A program made the translations under genes and the position numbers. Below are positions 7,313-17,605 of a DNA stretch of 36,116 nucleotides, piece after piece. The stretch spans positions 1-36,116 of the forward strand of contig JAQUCQ010000002.1 in NCBI GenBank assembly GCA_028686145.1, given 5' to 3'. Numbering within the stretch: position 1 is the stretch's first letter; each line of letters begins with the position of its first letter. This stretch comes from Desulfuromonadaceae bacterium (GTDB lineage: Bacteria > Desulfobacterota > Desulfuromonadia > Geobacterales > Pseudopelobacteraceae). Below the pieces are notes generated by a model. The model ran no database searches. It worked only from the letters and a program-made list of their open reading frames with translations, and was not told where the DNA came from.

Positions 7313-8128
7313 CTACATGTGCATAAATGTACCCAGAATAGCCCACCCCAGCGTACCAAGTGTAACCGAACCGAGCAGCAGAGCCAGGGCCTGATCGAAG
7401 TTGTTTTCGCGTCTCCGTTCATTGTAACCGAGAAGTGCACCAATAATAATTCCGCCGACAATCCCCCCCCCATGGGCCCAGTTATTGATCCCTGGAAAGA
7501 TCAGGCCAAAGATAAAAAGACCAATCACCCAGCCACTTACCTCTCGATACACCGAATTACCATATGCGCCACCCCTGCTCTTTCCGTAGTAGAGCATGGC
7601 TCCAATCAAACTGCATATTGCCGCCGAAGCGCCTATGGTGAACGGAACTCCGGCAAAGTATGAAACTACATATCCAAACACGCCGCCTATAGTGTAAATA
7701 CTGAACATGCGGCTTGGTCCGTACTCGTTAGAGACCATTGGTGCAATCTGCTTAAGTGCCAACAGATTAAAAGCAATATGCAAAATTCCGCCGTGAAGAT
7801 AATTAGCGCTGATCAAAGTCCAGTATCGTCCGAAATTATCAATCGGATACGTGCCGGTTGCTCCTAACAGTAGGAGGCTCGTCTGCCCGGGAGAGAAAAA
7901 ACCACTAGTACCACCTATTTTGATACTCAGAAGGAGAGATATGGCAAAATACAGCATGTTTACAGTAATAAGTGTTTTTAGCAGCCAGTCTCCATCCACA
8001 GTCCCCCGAGACCAGTTAATAATTTTCCACCATGGCGCTGAACGCGAAGTGCCACACCAAGAACAAGTTGTTTCTTCACTGCCAATTAAACGCCTGCACC
8101 GTGGACAGAGAATTGCCCGTTGTTTCAT
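7313..8128 (-). CDS. Rhomboid-family intramembrane serine protease with N-terminal zinc ribbon
   Basis: CPRC...CSWCG at the N-terminus, several TM segments, GASAAICSLIGAMLYY (GxSxx catalytic Ser) and NNWAHGGGIVGGIIIGALLGY (catalytic His). Confidence 0.9.
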   Translation of the reverse strand: MKQRAILCPRCRRLIGSEETTCSWCGTSRSAPWWKIINWSRGTVDGDWLLKTLITVNMLYFAISLLLSIKIGGTSGFFSPGQTSLLLLGATGTYPIDNFGRYWTLISANYLHGGILHIAFNLLALKQIAPMVSNEYGPSRMFSIYTIGGVFGYVVSYFAGVPFTIGASAAICSLIGAMLYYGKSRGGAYGNSVYREVSGWVIGLFIFGLIFPGINNWAHGGGIVGGIIIGALLGYNERRRENNFDQALALLLGSVTLGTLGWAILGTFMHM

Positions 8129-8266
8129 CAAACACCACCCTCAGGATTATCCGCGTAATGACTCCGGATTCGATCCCCATAAATATTTTCAGCTCCAACA
8201 CAGCCTGTTAGGCAAGTATAGTATACCTACTGAATCCGGATTCCTCTACGTTACCGGGCTGTATTG

Positions 8267-9568
8267 TTACATTTTTGGCAGAAATATAAACAGCGACATT
8301 GAAAGCAGCGCCAGAACCCACATACCCGCTTTGATTTCGCTGTTCCTCCCTGTGCAGACTTTTAGCAATACATATGTAATCATGCCTGATGTCATACCCA
8401 CGCCAATATTGAACGTAAAAATCATCAATACGACGGTAAGAAAAGCAGGAATAAGCTCTGTTAAATCATCAAAATCAATCTGCGTGATAGGCTTTATCAT
8501 AAATGATCCAATCACTACCAAGGAGATACCATAGGCATGAGGCGGCACAATTGTAAATAGTGGAGCGAAAAACAGCGACAATGCGAACAGTGCAGCCACT
8601 ACAAGAGCCGAAAAGCCGGTCCGCCCTCCTTCTTCAATCCCGGCCGCCGATTCTATATACGCGCCGGTGGTACTGGTTCCGAGTATCGGAGCAATCATTG
8701 TAGCCAAAGCATCGGCAAGCATCGGGCGCTCTATTTCCGGTAGATTACCATTTTCATCCAGCAGGTCTGCCCGCATGGAGAGACCGATTAGAGTGCCGAT
8801 GGTATCAAGAAAAGCCATTATAAATATTACCATCACCACTGAAAAGAATTTGGGGTTCAAAGCACCTGAAATATCAAGTTTAAACATGATTGGCGAGAGA
8901 GAGGGTGGCAGGCTGACTATACTGGTCGGCAGTGGCGTAATGCCTAATGCAATAGATCCTATTGTTGTTGCTATTATGCCTATTACAAGAGCACCGCGTA
9001 TTCGGCGAGCCAACAGGACGACAACCAAGACAAAGCCGGCAACTGCCAATAAAACGGAAGGCTGGGAAATGTTTCCGAGACGAACCGGGGCACCTTGCAC
9101 ACCGAGAACAACGACTCCAGTCTCATTCAGTCCGATAAAAGTCAGAAACAATCCAATCCCCACCGCAAAACTGGCCTTGAGTGACATGGGTATCGATTCA
9201 GCCAGCCACCCGCGAATTTTGAATACCGTCAAAACAGTAAAGAGCACTCCTGCGATAAACACGGCTCCTAGTGCTACCTGCCAAGTGTACCCCATCACCT
9301 TGACAACAACGAAGGCTATAAAAGCATTTTCGCTCATATACGGAGCAATTGCAAACGGACGTCGTGCCCAAAACGCCATGATGGTCGTACCGATAACGGC
9401 TGCCAAGATTGTTGCCGTTGTTGATGGGCCACGAGGAATGCCGGCGTTTTCCAGAATTGCTGGGTTAACAATAATGATATATGCCATGGTTAGAAACGTT
9501 GTCAGCCCGGCAAGAGTTTCCTGACGATAGCCGGTCTTATACCGTGTAAAGTCAAAAAAAGTATGCAT
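8267..9568 (-). CDS. NCS2-family (AzgA-like) purine permease
   Basis: GYRQETLAGLTTFLTMAYIIIVNPAIL, GENAFIAFVV-like region, MAFLDTIGTLIGLSMRADLLDENGNLPEIERPMLADALATMIAPILGTSTTGAYIESAAGIEEGGRTG. Adjacent to hpt. Confidence 0.93.
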   Translation of the reverse strand: MHTFFDFTRYKTGYRQETLAGLTTFLTMAYIIIVNPAILENAGIPRGPSTTATILAAVIGTTIMAFWARRPFAIAPYMSENAFIAFVVVKVMGYTWQVALGAVFIAGVLFTVLTVFKIRGWLAESIPMSLKASFAVGIGLFLTFIGLNETGVVVLGVQGAPVRLGNISQPSVLLAVAGFVLVVVLLARRIRGALVIGIIATTIGSIALGITPLPTSIVSLPPSLSPIMFKLDISGALNPKFFSVVMVIFIMAFLDTIGTLIGLSMRADLLDENGNLPEIERPMLADALATMIAPILGTSTTGAYIESAAGIEEGGRTGFSALVVAALFALSLFFAPLFTIVPPHAYGISLVVIGSFMIKPITQIDFDDLTELIPAFLTVVLMIFTFNIGVGMTSGMITYVLLKVCTGRNSEIKAGMWVLALLSMSLFIFLPKM

Positions 9569-9571
9569 GCG

Positions 9572-10123
9572 CTATAATCCTTTTACCGCAAATATACCCG
9601 GCGCATTGCGCCAATAGCCCCTGTAATCCAATCCGTATCCAAACAGGAAGCGATCACCAACTTCAATACCGGTAAAGTCTGCCCTCATACCTACCGTGAC
9701 CTTTCGTTGATGCAGCTTTTCAACCAATACCGCCATATAAACGTGAGCAGCCCCCTGTTGACGACAGTACTCAGCTATTGCTGCAAGAGTCACACCTTCA
9801 TCAAGAATATCATCTACAAGAAGCACAGTCCTGCCCTTCAGATCGAGCTGAGGACGAACAATCCAGTGCAGGTCTGCTCCGCTTATTTCATGACCGTAGC
9901 GAGTGGCATGGACATAATCCACCTCGAGCGGGAACACAAGCTGGGTCAGAAGCTGGCCGGTAAAGATAAGTCCACCATTCATGACGCACAGCACAGCTGG
10001 GCATGACTCTGCGAGTTGTACAGAAATTTCCTGTGCCATGCGTTTAATAATGGCGACAATCTCCGTTTCCGTAACCAACTGGTCTGCTTCTTTAATTATG
10101 TTTTTAATTTCTACACTATTCAT
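9572..10123 (-). CDS. hpt: Hypoxanthine-guanine phosphoribosyltransferase
   Basis: PRPP-binding motif VLLVDDILDEGVTL, VMNGGLIFTGQL, EVGDRFLFGYGLDYRGYWRN. 4-bp overlap with the prmC stop. Confidence 0.92.
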   Translation of the reverse strand: MNSVEIKNIIKEADQLVTETEIVAIIKRMAQEISVQLAESCPAVLCVMNGGLIFTGQLLTQLVFPLEVDYVHATRYGHEISGADLHWIVRPQLDLKGRTVLLVDDILDEGVTLAAIAEYCRQQGAAHVYMAVLVEKLHQRKVTVGMRADFTGIEVGDRFLFGYGLDYRGYWRNAPGIFAVKGL

Positions 10124-10983
10124 GATATTTCCTTTCGTTGTGCTCCGACAACTCTTTCAATGCAACCTGAGTCACAAGAAATAAACGGTTCTTCGAAAGC
10201 ACCGCTTTTCTTAAACAACTGTTCAACCTCTTTTGCCTGACCGATTCCAATCTCTACCATAAGCCATCCCCCCGGATTCAAATGTTCAACCGCCGACGGA
10301 ATGAGCATTCGATAGATATTTAGACCATCGTTACCGCCATCAAGGGCAATGCTGGGATCATAATCACGCACTTCCGGGCTAAGGGTTTCGATATCACCGG
10401 TCGGAATATATGGCGGATTAGAAACAATGAGGTCGAAACAACGTCCAAAAACCGGAAGGAACAGAGAACCTAGCAAAAATTCGATTGGAGCGCCATGCTT
10501 ATCAGCATTGCGTTGTGCAACAACCAATGCCTCGGCAGATATATCAGTAGCTGTAACAGCAGCATGTAAAAGATGCTTCTCTAAAGTAACAGCAATACAA
10601 CCGCTTCCTGTTCCGATATCAAGCACAGAATGGGCTCCGGGATGCCGTATAATTGCCTCTGAGATCAACACCTCAGTATCATGCCGCGGTATCAGTACAT
10701 CTGCAGAGACCTCATAGTCTCGTCCATAGAACTCCTGGCTTCCGAGAATATGCTGGATCGGTTCACGCCGAGCTCTGCGAGCAATCATTTCCCGATAGGC
10801 AGCCAGTTCACGCTCATTTAACGGCTTATCGTGCTGAAGATATAACCCAACACGATCAAGACCTGTAGCGGCGCAAAGTAGCCATTCTGCTTCGAGACGG
10901 GCGTTGGGAATGCCTTTAGAGAGAAGATAGTCCTTGCTCCAAGATACCAGTTTCAGTGTAGTCCAGATTTCTTGCGCTGCCAT
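10120..10983 (-). CDS. prmC: Peptide chain release factor N5-glutamine methyltransferase
   Basis: VLDIGTGSGCIAVTLEKH, LIVSNPPYIPTGDIETLSPEVRDYDPSIALDGGNDGLNIYR (NPPY motif). Confidence 0.95.
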   Translation of the reverse strand: MAAQEIWTTLKLVSWSKDYLLSKGIPNARLEAEWLLCAATGLDRVGLYLQHDKPLNERELAAYREMIARRARREPIQHILGSQEFYGRDYEVSADVLIPRHDTEVLISEAIIRHPGAHSVLDIGTGSGCIAVTLEKHLLHAAVTATDISAEALVVAQRNADKHGAPIEFLLGSLFLPVFGRCFDLIVSNPPYIPTGDIETLSPEVRDYDPSIALDGGNDGLNIYRMLIPSAVEHLNPGGWLMVEIGIGQAKEVEQLFKKSGAFEEPFISCDSGCIERVVGAQRKEIS

Positions 10984-11030
10984 GGTGCTCCTGACACATT
11001 CAAGTTAACGAGTCTATGCAGTAATAACAA

Positions 11031-11057
11031 AAGGCGGTCTCATCTGGAGGCCGCCTT
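11031..11057 (-). terminator. Intrinsic terminator at the end of the nuo operon
   Basis: Stem AAGGCGG / CCGCCTT (11031-11037 / 11051-11057) with minus-strand TTTTGTTATT tail after nuoN. Confidence 0.8.
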
Positions 11058-11084
11058 CGTTGTTGTACATATTTTTAGAAAATA

Positions 11085-12542
11085 TTACAGCAGTTTTACT
11101 GCCATCTGTGCGTACTCGAGAATTACTGACGGCACAATTCCAGGAATCAGAGTGCCAGCGACTGCAATGATGAGTGCCAGTGCAACCGGAGGAGTAACGT
11201 GTACCCACTCGAAATCTTCTGTAGATTCTTTGAAATACATGAAAACCATAATGCGAAGATAATAGTACACTGATGCGGCACTGTTAAGAACACCGATAAC
11301 TGCCAGCCAGATATAACCTTTCTGAATTGCACCGGAGAACAGATAAAATTTACCGATAAAGCCTGCTGCGGGAGGAACACCAGCGAGTGAAAAAAGGAAG
11401 ATTGTCATTGCAAGAGCCAGAACCGGCCGCTTGAAACCGAGGCCAGCAAAGTCAGACACATTGCCATTGGATTCACCCTTTTTGGCAACCAAAATAATAA
11501 TCGCAAAAGCTCCAATGTTCATAAAGGAGTATGAGAGCATATAGAACAGGATACCAGCAGTACCCGTCCCATTACCGGCAGCAAAACCGACAAGAGCATA
11601 TCCTGCGTGAGCAATGGATGAATAAGCAAGGACTCGTTTGATGTTGTCCTGACGAAGGGCTGTTATATTACCTACCGTCATGGTCAATACTGCCAGTACC
11701 CAGAGGACCTGACTCCATTCAACCTGAAGCGCCGGAAGAGCAACAAGGAAAAGACGGAGTAGTGCTGCAAAACCGGCAGCTTTAGGACCAGCTGACATAA
11801 ATGCGGTCATCGGAGTCGGAGCGCCCTCGTATACATCAGGTGTCCACATGTGAAACGGTGCGGCTGCAATTTTAAAGGCAAATCCAGTCATCATGAGCAA
11901 CATTCCTGCTACGAGCATGATGTTTGTAGACGGAAGTGTCATCTGCCCGACAACTTCAGCTATCTTGTAGAGGCGGGTAGTTCCGGTTGCGCCATAGATA
12001 AGGGCCATACCGTAAAGCATAAATCCGGTGGAGAACGCACCCAGCAGAAAGTATTTTAGACCGGCTTCATTGGACTTCTTATTGGCCCTGTTAAATCCAG
12101 CAAGTACATAAAGAGTTACTGACATTACTTCGAGCCCGAGGAATATCGTCATCAGGTCCGTACCGGAAGCCATCAGCATCATACCGACAACGGCAAAGAG
12201 AATCAGGGAATATAACTCGCCATGGTTACACTCTTCTCGCTCCATGTACTTGTCTGCAATCAGTACAGTTAACCCGGCGCCAACCAGAAAGGTCATCTTG
12301 AAGAACGTAGCAAAATTATCAAGAACGACTGACCCACCAAAGCTCTCAACGTGACTGCCCCAACCAGCTCCTACCAGCACCGCTGCCGCAACAATACCGA
12401 TAAAACTGATGTATGCAAGGTATGACTTCTGCTTACCAGGTACAAATACATTGATCAGCAGAAGAGCCATAGCCAGCACGGAGAGAAATATCTCCGGTAG
12501 AATCGGCGTCATGTTGACGACTGGAATTAAAATCATGTCCAT
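11085..12542 (-). CDS. nuoN: NADH-quinone oxidoreductase subunit N
   Basis: Antiporter-like subunit: FKIAAAPFHMWTPDVYEGAPTPMTAFMSAGPKAAGF, RVLAYSSIAHAGYALVG. Last gene of the nuo operon. Confidence 0.96.
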   Translation of the reverse strand: MDMILIPVVNMTPILPEIFLSVLAMALLLINVFVPGKQKSYLAYISFIGIVAAAVLVGAGWGSHVESFGGSVVLDNFATFFKMTFLVGAGLTVLIADKYMEREECNHGELYSLILFAVVGMMLMASGTDLMTIFLGLEVMSVTLYVLAGFNRANKKSNEAGLKYFLLGAFSTGFMLYGMALIYGATGTTRLYKIAEVVGQMTLPSTNIMLVAGMLLMMTGFAFKIAAAPFHMWTPDVYEGAPTPMTAFMSAGPKAAGFAALLRLFLVALPALQVEWSQVLWVLAVLTMTVGNITALRQDNIKRVLAYSSIAHAGYALVGFAAGNGTGTAGILFYMLSYSFMNIGAFAIIILVAKKGESNGNVSDFAGLGFKRPVLALAMTIFLFSLAGVPPAAGFIGKFYLFSGAIQKGYIWLAVIGVLNSAASVYYYLRIMVFMYFKESTEDFEWVHVTPPVALALIIAVAGTLIPGIVPSVILEYAQMAVKLL

Positions 12543-12579
12543 CTAAAATATCCTCCGGTCGGATTGACTCGTTATTTGT

Positions 12580-14235
12580 TTATTTTGCTTCGTGCGGATT
12601 AACAACAGGTTCTGCATGTGGTGTAGAAGGAACGTCAACAGCAGGATGTCCGGCTGGCAACTGATCCATACCGGGATGTCCGACAGGCATTTGCTCCATT
12701 CCCGGATGACCAGCGGGCATCTCGGCATCAGGAATCACCTGGGCATTGACAGATGAAACATGAACCTGTGCTACAAGCTTGTTGATTGCAGGCTCCATCT
12801 TATCAATGAAGGGCTTCGGGTAAAGACCTATGAAGAAAATCAAAACTACAAGAGGAACCATAATCACTACTTCACGAACATTTAGATCAGATAATTTCTG
12901 GTTTTTAGGATTATCAAGTTCGCCAAACATGACACGCTGAAAGACCCACAACATGTAAACTGCGGAGAGAATAACACCGCTCGTAGCAACAATCGTCCAC
13001 CAACGCAGCTGACTTTCAAATGCGCCGAGTAAGATAAGGAATTCGCCGACAAAACCATTCGTTCCGGGTAAACCGACCGAGGAAAAAGTGACAATCATAA
13101 ATATTGTCGCAAATACCGGCATCTGTTTCGATAAGCCGCCAAAATCTGTAATAAGGCGGGTATGGCGACGTTCATATATAAAACCAACTATAAGGAACAG
13201 TGCACCTGTCGAAACACCATGGTTAATCATCTGGAGCATCCCGCCGGTAATACCCTCAGTATTGAAGGCAAAAATTCCGAGCATTACAAACCCCAGGTGG
13301 GCTACAGATGAGTAGGCAACAAGTTTTTTAACATCTTCCTGTACCATGGCAACAAGTGCTGCGTATATAATTCCGATAACCGCGAGGGTTGCGATCAGTG
13401 GTGCAAACTTCTGAGCCGCATCAGGAAAAAGCGGGATAGCAAAGCGCACATACCCGTAGGTACCCATTTTCAACAAGACTGCAGCAAGTATAACTGAACC
13501 GGCTGTTGGAGCTTCAGTATGGGCATCGGGTAACCACGTATGTAGTGGAAACATCGGAACCTTGATTGCAAAGGCGAAGGCAAATGCCAGGAACAACCAG
13601 ATTTGCGTTGCCATATCGAGCTTGAGACTGAAGAAGTTCAACAGACCAAAATCAGTAATGCCGGCTTCCATTCCTTTAAAGTAGAGGAAAATCAATGCTA
13701 CCAGCATCAGGAGAGACCCGACCATGGTGTAGATAAAGAACTTCACAGCTGCATATAGTTTATTTTTACCACCCCAGATGCCGATCATGAAATACATCGG
13801 AATCAGCATGACTTCCCAGAAAATGTAGAAGAGAAACAGATCCAACGAGATAAATGCGCCCAACATACCTGTTTCAAGCAACAGGAGACAGATCATGTAC
13901 TCCTTAACTTTCTCTTCAACTGCAGTGTAAGTTGAAAGAACAGCTATCGGCATAATAAAGGTGGTCAGGATAACGAGCCAGAGGCTGATTCCGTCAATAC
14001 CAATGTTATAGCGCATGATGAAAGGCCCAGCAGCAATCCAGGGTACATTTTCTGTAAATTGAAACTCAGCATTGGACTGGAATCCTGTCAGGATGATCAG
14101 CGACACCAGGAAAGTCACAATTGTTACCCCAAGGGTGACATTCCGGAGCACTCCTTTGCTGTCTTTAGGGATAAACAGCAGCAGCAGGACACCCAGTATC
14201 GGCAGGAATGTCGTCAGGCTCAGTACGTTACTCAT
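12580..14235 (-). CDS. nuoM: NADH-quinone oxidoreductase subunit M with repeat-containing C-terminal extension
   Basis: FAIKVPMFPLHTWLPDAHTEAPTAGSVILAAVLLKMGTYGYVRF, KKLVAYSSVAHLGFVMLG. C-terminal MPAGHPGMEQ MPVGHPGMDQ LPAGHPAVDV repeats. Confidence 0.96.
   Translation of the reverse strand: MSNVLSLTTFLPILGVLLLLFIPKDSKGVLRNVTLGVTIVTFLVSLIILTGFQSNAEFQFTENVPWIAAGPFIMRYNIGIDGISLWLVILTTFIMPIAVLSTYTAVEEKVKEYMICLLLLETGMLGAFISLDLFLFYIFWEVMLIPMYFMIGIWGGKNKLYAAVKFFIYTMVGSLLMLVALIFLYFKGMEAGITDFGLLNFFSLKLDMATQIWLFLAFAFAFAIKVPMFPLHTWLPDAHTEAPTAGSVILAAVLLKMGTYGYVRFAIPLFPDAAQKFAPLIATLAVIGIIYAALVAMVQEDVKKLVAYSSVAHLGFVMLGIFAFNTEGITGGMLQMINHGVSTGALFLIVGFIYERRHTRLITDFGGLSKQMPVFATIFMIVTFSSVGLPGTNGFVGEFLILLGAFESQLRWWTIVATSGVILSAVYMLWVFQRVMFGELDNPKNQKLSDLNVREVVIMVPLVVLIFFIGLYPKPFIDKMEPAINKLVAQVHVSSVNAQVIPDAEMPAGHPGMEQMPVGHPGMDQLPAGHPAVDVPSTPHAEPVVNPHEAK
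12631..12720 (-). repeat. Three 30-nt in-frame tandem units encoding (M/L)P(A/V)GHP(G/A)(M/V)(E/D)(Q/V)
   Basis: Read directly in the nuoM 3' end: ATGCCCGCTGGTCATCCGGGAATGGAGCAA / ATGCCTGTCGGACATCCCGGTATGGATCAG / TTGCCAGCCGGACATCCTGCTGTTGACGTT. Confidence 0.9.
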
Positions 14236-14273
14236 GAATTCGTGCTCCTTTATACAAAGTGCTTAAGAATTAG

Positions 14274-16268
14274 TTATTTAAAAATGAAGTAGCCAAGCAT
14301 TACAACAACACCCAACGCCATGGAAAATGCGTAATTATAGATGTAGCCTGACTGTAGATAGCGGAAGATGCCGCTGAAACCCATTACAGTATTGGCGACG
14401 CCATTGACAACACCGTCAACAATCAAGACATCAAAACCTTTCCAGAGAAACTGGCCAAAAGCCTTACATGGGTTCACAAAGAGATAATCATAGAGTTCAT
14501 CAACATACCATTTGTTGTACACTGCTCTGTGCAGAGCCGGGAAGGTGGCTACAAACTTACCCGGAAGTTTGGTATTCTGTACATACATGGTAAATGCGAT
14601 GCCAATGCCGATGATTGCGATAAGTACAGACAGACCCATCAGACCCCATTCAAGCCCATGACTTAAATGTTCACCATGCTGAGCATATGTGCTACCGTAT
14701 TCAGTTGACAGTTCAAAGACTGGATCCAACCAGTGTTCAAAATAGTTTGGCAACAATCCCATGAGCTTCGGCATACCAAGATACCCGCCGAATGCTGCAA
14801 GTGCACCAAGAACCATTAAAGGTATCGTGATAACGAGAGGGGACTCATGAAGATGATTCTTGGCTCCCGGATTAATTCGGCATTCACCGAAAAAGGTCAT
14901 GAAGACAAGTCGGAACATGTAGAAGGCGGTAAGACAAGCGGCAGCAGCTCCAATGCCCCACAGTACAATATTCAAATTACCGTGATAGGGGTTGGAAAAA
15001 GATTGCCAGAGGATTTCATCCTTGGAAAAGAATCCGGAAAAACCTGGGATACCTGAAATAGCAATTGTAGAAACCAAAAAGGTAATGAATGTAATCGGCA
15101 TCGCCTTACGAAGACCACCCATGTTGCGCATATCCTGTGCGTCATCATGAGAATGGATTTTATGCAGTGCATGATGCATAGAGTGAATAACAGATCCGGA
15201 ACCAAGGAACAGGCAAGCTTTAAAGAAGGCATGCGTCATCAGATGGAAGATACCGGCACTGAATGCTCCAACTCCCATTGCCAAGAACATGTAACCGAGT
15301 TGCGATACTGTGGAGTAGGCAAGAACCCGCTTGATATCGTTTTGTGCAGTGCCGATAGTCGCGGCAAAGATGGCCGTAGCGGCACCGACAACTGCGATGA
15401 CCATCATGGTATCAGGCGACTTTATAAAGACGAAACTCATCCTGCCAATCATATAAACACCAGCTGTAACCATGGTAGCAGCATGAATGAGAGCAGAGAC
15501 AGGTGTCGGGCCTTCCATAGCGTCGGGTAGCCAGGTAAAAAGTGGAATCTGAGCAGATTTACCGGTAGCACCAAGGAAAAAGCAGAGCGTAGCAACCGTC
15601 ACAACACCACCGTAGGGTAACAGATGCGATGCTGCTTTGATTTCCATGAAGTTGACTGTCCAGATGTTATGATTGCTGCCAAGCCACCAATAGAGCGTAA
15701 ACAGACCGATCAGAAACCCAAAGTCGCCGACGCGGTTCATTACAAAAGCTTTTTTAGCAGCATCACCGGCTGATTTTTTATGGAAATAATAACCAATCAG
15801 AAGGTAAGAACAAAGACCGACACCTTCCCAGCCAATAAACATGACCAGCATATTGCTGCCAAGCACCAGCAGGAGCATCGACATACAGAACAGATTCAGA
15901 TAGGCAAAGAATCGGTAAAAACCCTCTTCACCATGCATATAACCAATTGAATAGAGGTGGATCAGTGAACCTACTCCGGTTACCACCATGATCATGACCA
16001 CTGAGAGCGGATCAACAAGGAAAGCCATATCGGCTTTGAAGTGACCCGAGTGGATCCACGGGAAAACGACCTTTTCAAATACTCTTTGCTCCGGTGGTAG
16101 ACCGATCATCTGCATGAGTATTCCGCACGACACTAAAAATGAAAGGAAGATCATCAGCGTTCCTATCCCGCCGATTATTGCCTCATTTTTAATCTTTTTC
16201 CCGAAGAGTCCGTTAATCAAGAACCCGATGAGTGGGAAGAGCGGTATTAGCCATACGTTGTCAAACAT
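14274..16268 (-). CDS. nuoL: NADH-quinone oxidoreductase subunit L
   Basis: GATGKSAQIPLFTWLPDAMEGPTPVSALIHAATMVTAGVYMI, RVLAYSTVSQLGYMFLAMG, IPGFSGFFSKDEIL. Confidence 0.97.
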   Translation of the reverse strand: MFDNVWLIPLFPLIGFLINGLFGKKIKNEAIIGGIGTLMIFLSFLVSCGILMQMIGLPPEQRVFEKVVFPWIHSGHFKADMAFLVDPLSVVMIMVVTGVGSLIHLYSIGYMHGEEGFYRFFAYLNLFCMSMLLLVLGSNMLVMFIGWEGVGLCSYLLIGYYFHKKSAGDAAKKAFVMNRVGDFGFLIGLFTLYWWLGSNHNIWTVNFMEIKAASHLLPYGGVVTVATLCFFLGATGKSAQIPLFTWLPDAMEGPTPVSALIHAATMVTAGVYMIGRMSFVFIKSPDTMMVIAVVGAATAIFAATIGTAQNDIKRVLAYSTVSQLGYMFLAMGVGAFSAGIFHLMTHAFFKACLFLGSGSVIHSMHHALHKIHSHDDAQDMRNMGGLRKAMPITFITFLVSTIAISGIPGFSGFFSKDEILWQSFSNPYHGNLNIVLWGIGAAAACLTAFYMFRLVFMTFFGECRINPGAKNHLHESPLVITIPLMVLGALAAFGGYLGMPKLMGLLPNYFEHWLDPVFELSTEYGSTYAQHGEHLSHGLEWGLMGLSVLIAIIGIGIAFTMYVQNTKLPGKFVATFPALHRAVYNKWYVDELYDYLFVNPCKAFGQFLWKGFDVLIVDGVVNGVANTVMGFSGIFRYLQSGYIYNYAFSMALGVVVMLGYFIFK

Positions 16269-16323
16269 GTAAGACTCCTTTTATGCAATCATTAAACGTT
16301 GTCGTAAAAGTTGGACTGCTGTT

Positions 16324-16626
16324 CTACCACTTCATCAAGTTAGCGTCGGTGACATCAATCGAATCTTTATTATTGAAGAAAGCAATGAAAAGCGCGAGAC
16401 CAACAGCAGCTTCAGCAGCAGCCACGGTCATGATGAAGAAAACAAATACCTGGCCATCAAAATTACCGAGATAGCGAGAAAAAGCCACAAATGTGAGGTT
16501 GACCGCATTGAGCATCAACTCGATACACATAAAAATTACAATTGCATTCTTGCGGGTCAGGACGCCAATTGTGCCGATAGAAAAGAGTACGGCGCTTACG
16601 ATGAGATAGCTGTTCAGGTTTTCCAT
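16324..16626 (-). CDS. nuoK: NADH-quinone oxidoreductase subunit K
   Basis: [54 protein letters not shown]. Confidence 0.96.
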   Translation of the reverse strand: MENLNSYLIVSAVLFSIGTIGVLTRKNAIVIFMCIELMLNAVNLTFVAFSRYLGNFDGQVFVFFIMTVAAAEAAVGLALFIAFFNNKDSIDVTDANLMKW

Positions 16627-16640
16627 GAAATAGATCCCTC

Positions 16641-17144
16641 TTATATTTTTTTCTTAGCCAGTATGACCGCGCCGACGATTGCAACTAACAGGAGTATTGA
16701 AGTGATTTCAAACGGCAGGAGAAAGTTCGTGAACATTTCTTTACCGATTAGTTCAGTATGACCAACTTGTTTGATCATATCTGCACTGTAAGGACCTGTT
16801 GCGACAGCAACACGACTTTTGAACAATACATATGCAAGATTGACAAATGTGAAGAAACCGATAATTAAGCTAAACACAACCTTATGCGAATGCTTTTTTG
16901 AAGCATCAACCCTGATATTCAGCAACATGATAGTGAATACCATCAATACCATGATCGCTCCGGCATATACCATTACCTGAACCGCAGCCATAAACGGCGC
17001 ATCAAGCATGACATAGTAGGTAGCCAGGCAGAAAAAAGTCATTATCAGCGAAAGGGCGCTATTAATCGGGTTCTTGCAAGTGACCACCAGTATAGCCGAA
17101 ATTATAGCTACAAATGTAATGATCAGGAAAAAGAGGGTTTCCAT
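16641..17144 (-). CDS. nuoJ: NADH-quinone oxidoreductase subunit J
   Basis: [52 protein letters not shown]. Confidence 0.96.
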   Translation of the reverse strand: METLFFLIITFVAIISAILVVTCKNPINSALSLIMTFFCLATYYVMLDAPFMAAVQVMVYAGAIMVLMVFTIMLLNIRVDASKKHSHKVVFSLIIGFFTFVNLAYVLFKSRVAVATGPYSADMIKQVGHTELIGKEMFTNFLLPFEITSILLLVAIVGAVILAKKKI

Positions 17145-17158
17145 GCACTGCTCCTTTA

Positions 17159-17560
17159 TTACTTTTCTAAAAGACGTTCTTTGGAGTAGATAAAGTCCTG
17201 ACGGTGATAATTTGCCAGCTCGAATTCACCGGTCATCTTGAGAGCGTCAACCGGACAGGCCTCAACGCAGTAACCGCAGAAAATACAGCGCAGCATATCT
17301 ATTTCATATACTGATGCGTATTTGTCGTGATTAGCGTCTTCAGCAGCCTCAACAGTAATACATTTTGCCGGGCAGACAGTCGGGCACAGGTAACAAGCAA
17401 CGCATTTTGCTTTGCTGTGTGATACTTTAAGGCCATGCAGGCCACGAAAGCGTTGTGATACCTTGGGTCTCTCAGTCGGATACTGTAGCGTAACCGGCTT
17501 CAGGAACATGTGCTTAAACGTAATTTTCATGCCGTTTATAATCGGTGTAATCGGATTCAT
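17159..17560 (-). CDS. nuoI: NADH-quinone oxidoreductase subunit I
   Basis: Two [4Fe-4S] motifs: CVACYLCPTVCPAKCI and CIFCGYCVEACPVDAL. Confidence 0.96.
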   Translation of the reverse strand: MNPITPIINGMKITFKHMFLKPVTLQYPTERPKVSQRFRGLHGLKVSHSKAKCVACYLCPTVCPAKCITVEAAEDANHDKYASVYEIDMLRCIFCGYCVEACPVDALKMTGEFELANYHRQDFIYSKERLLEK

Positions 17561-17605
17561 ATATTCATCCTCGTCTCTGGAATAACGTTATTCATTCAGC
17601 GGATA

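Noticed and set aside
8162-8243. GAATCCGGATTC palindrome and near-repeat between NCS2 permease and rhomboid genes, including a T-arm-like GGGGATCGAATCCGG
   Set aside because: No cloverleaf can be built, so it is not a tRNA. A 12-bp palindrome plus a partial copy is compatible with chance or a weak hairpin.
8667-9524. 285-aa plus-strand ORF
   Set aside because: Antisense to the NCS2 permease; composition is a mirror artefact of a hydrophobic gene.
17580-17593. 14-bp palindrome GAATAACGTTATTC between nuoH and nuoI
   Set aside because: About two 14-bp palindromes are expected by chance in 36 kb, and the site is inside an operon.
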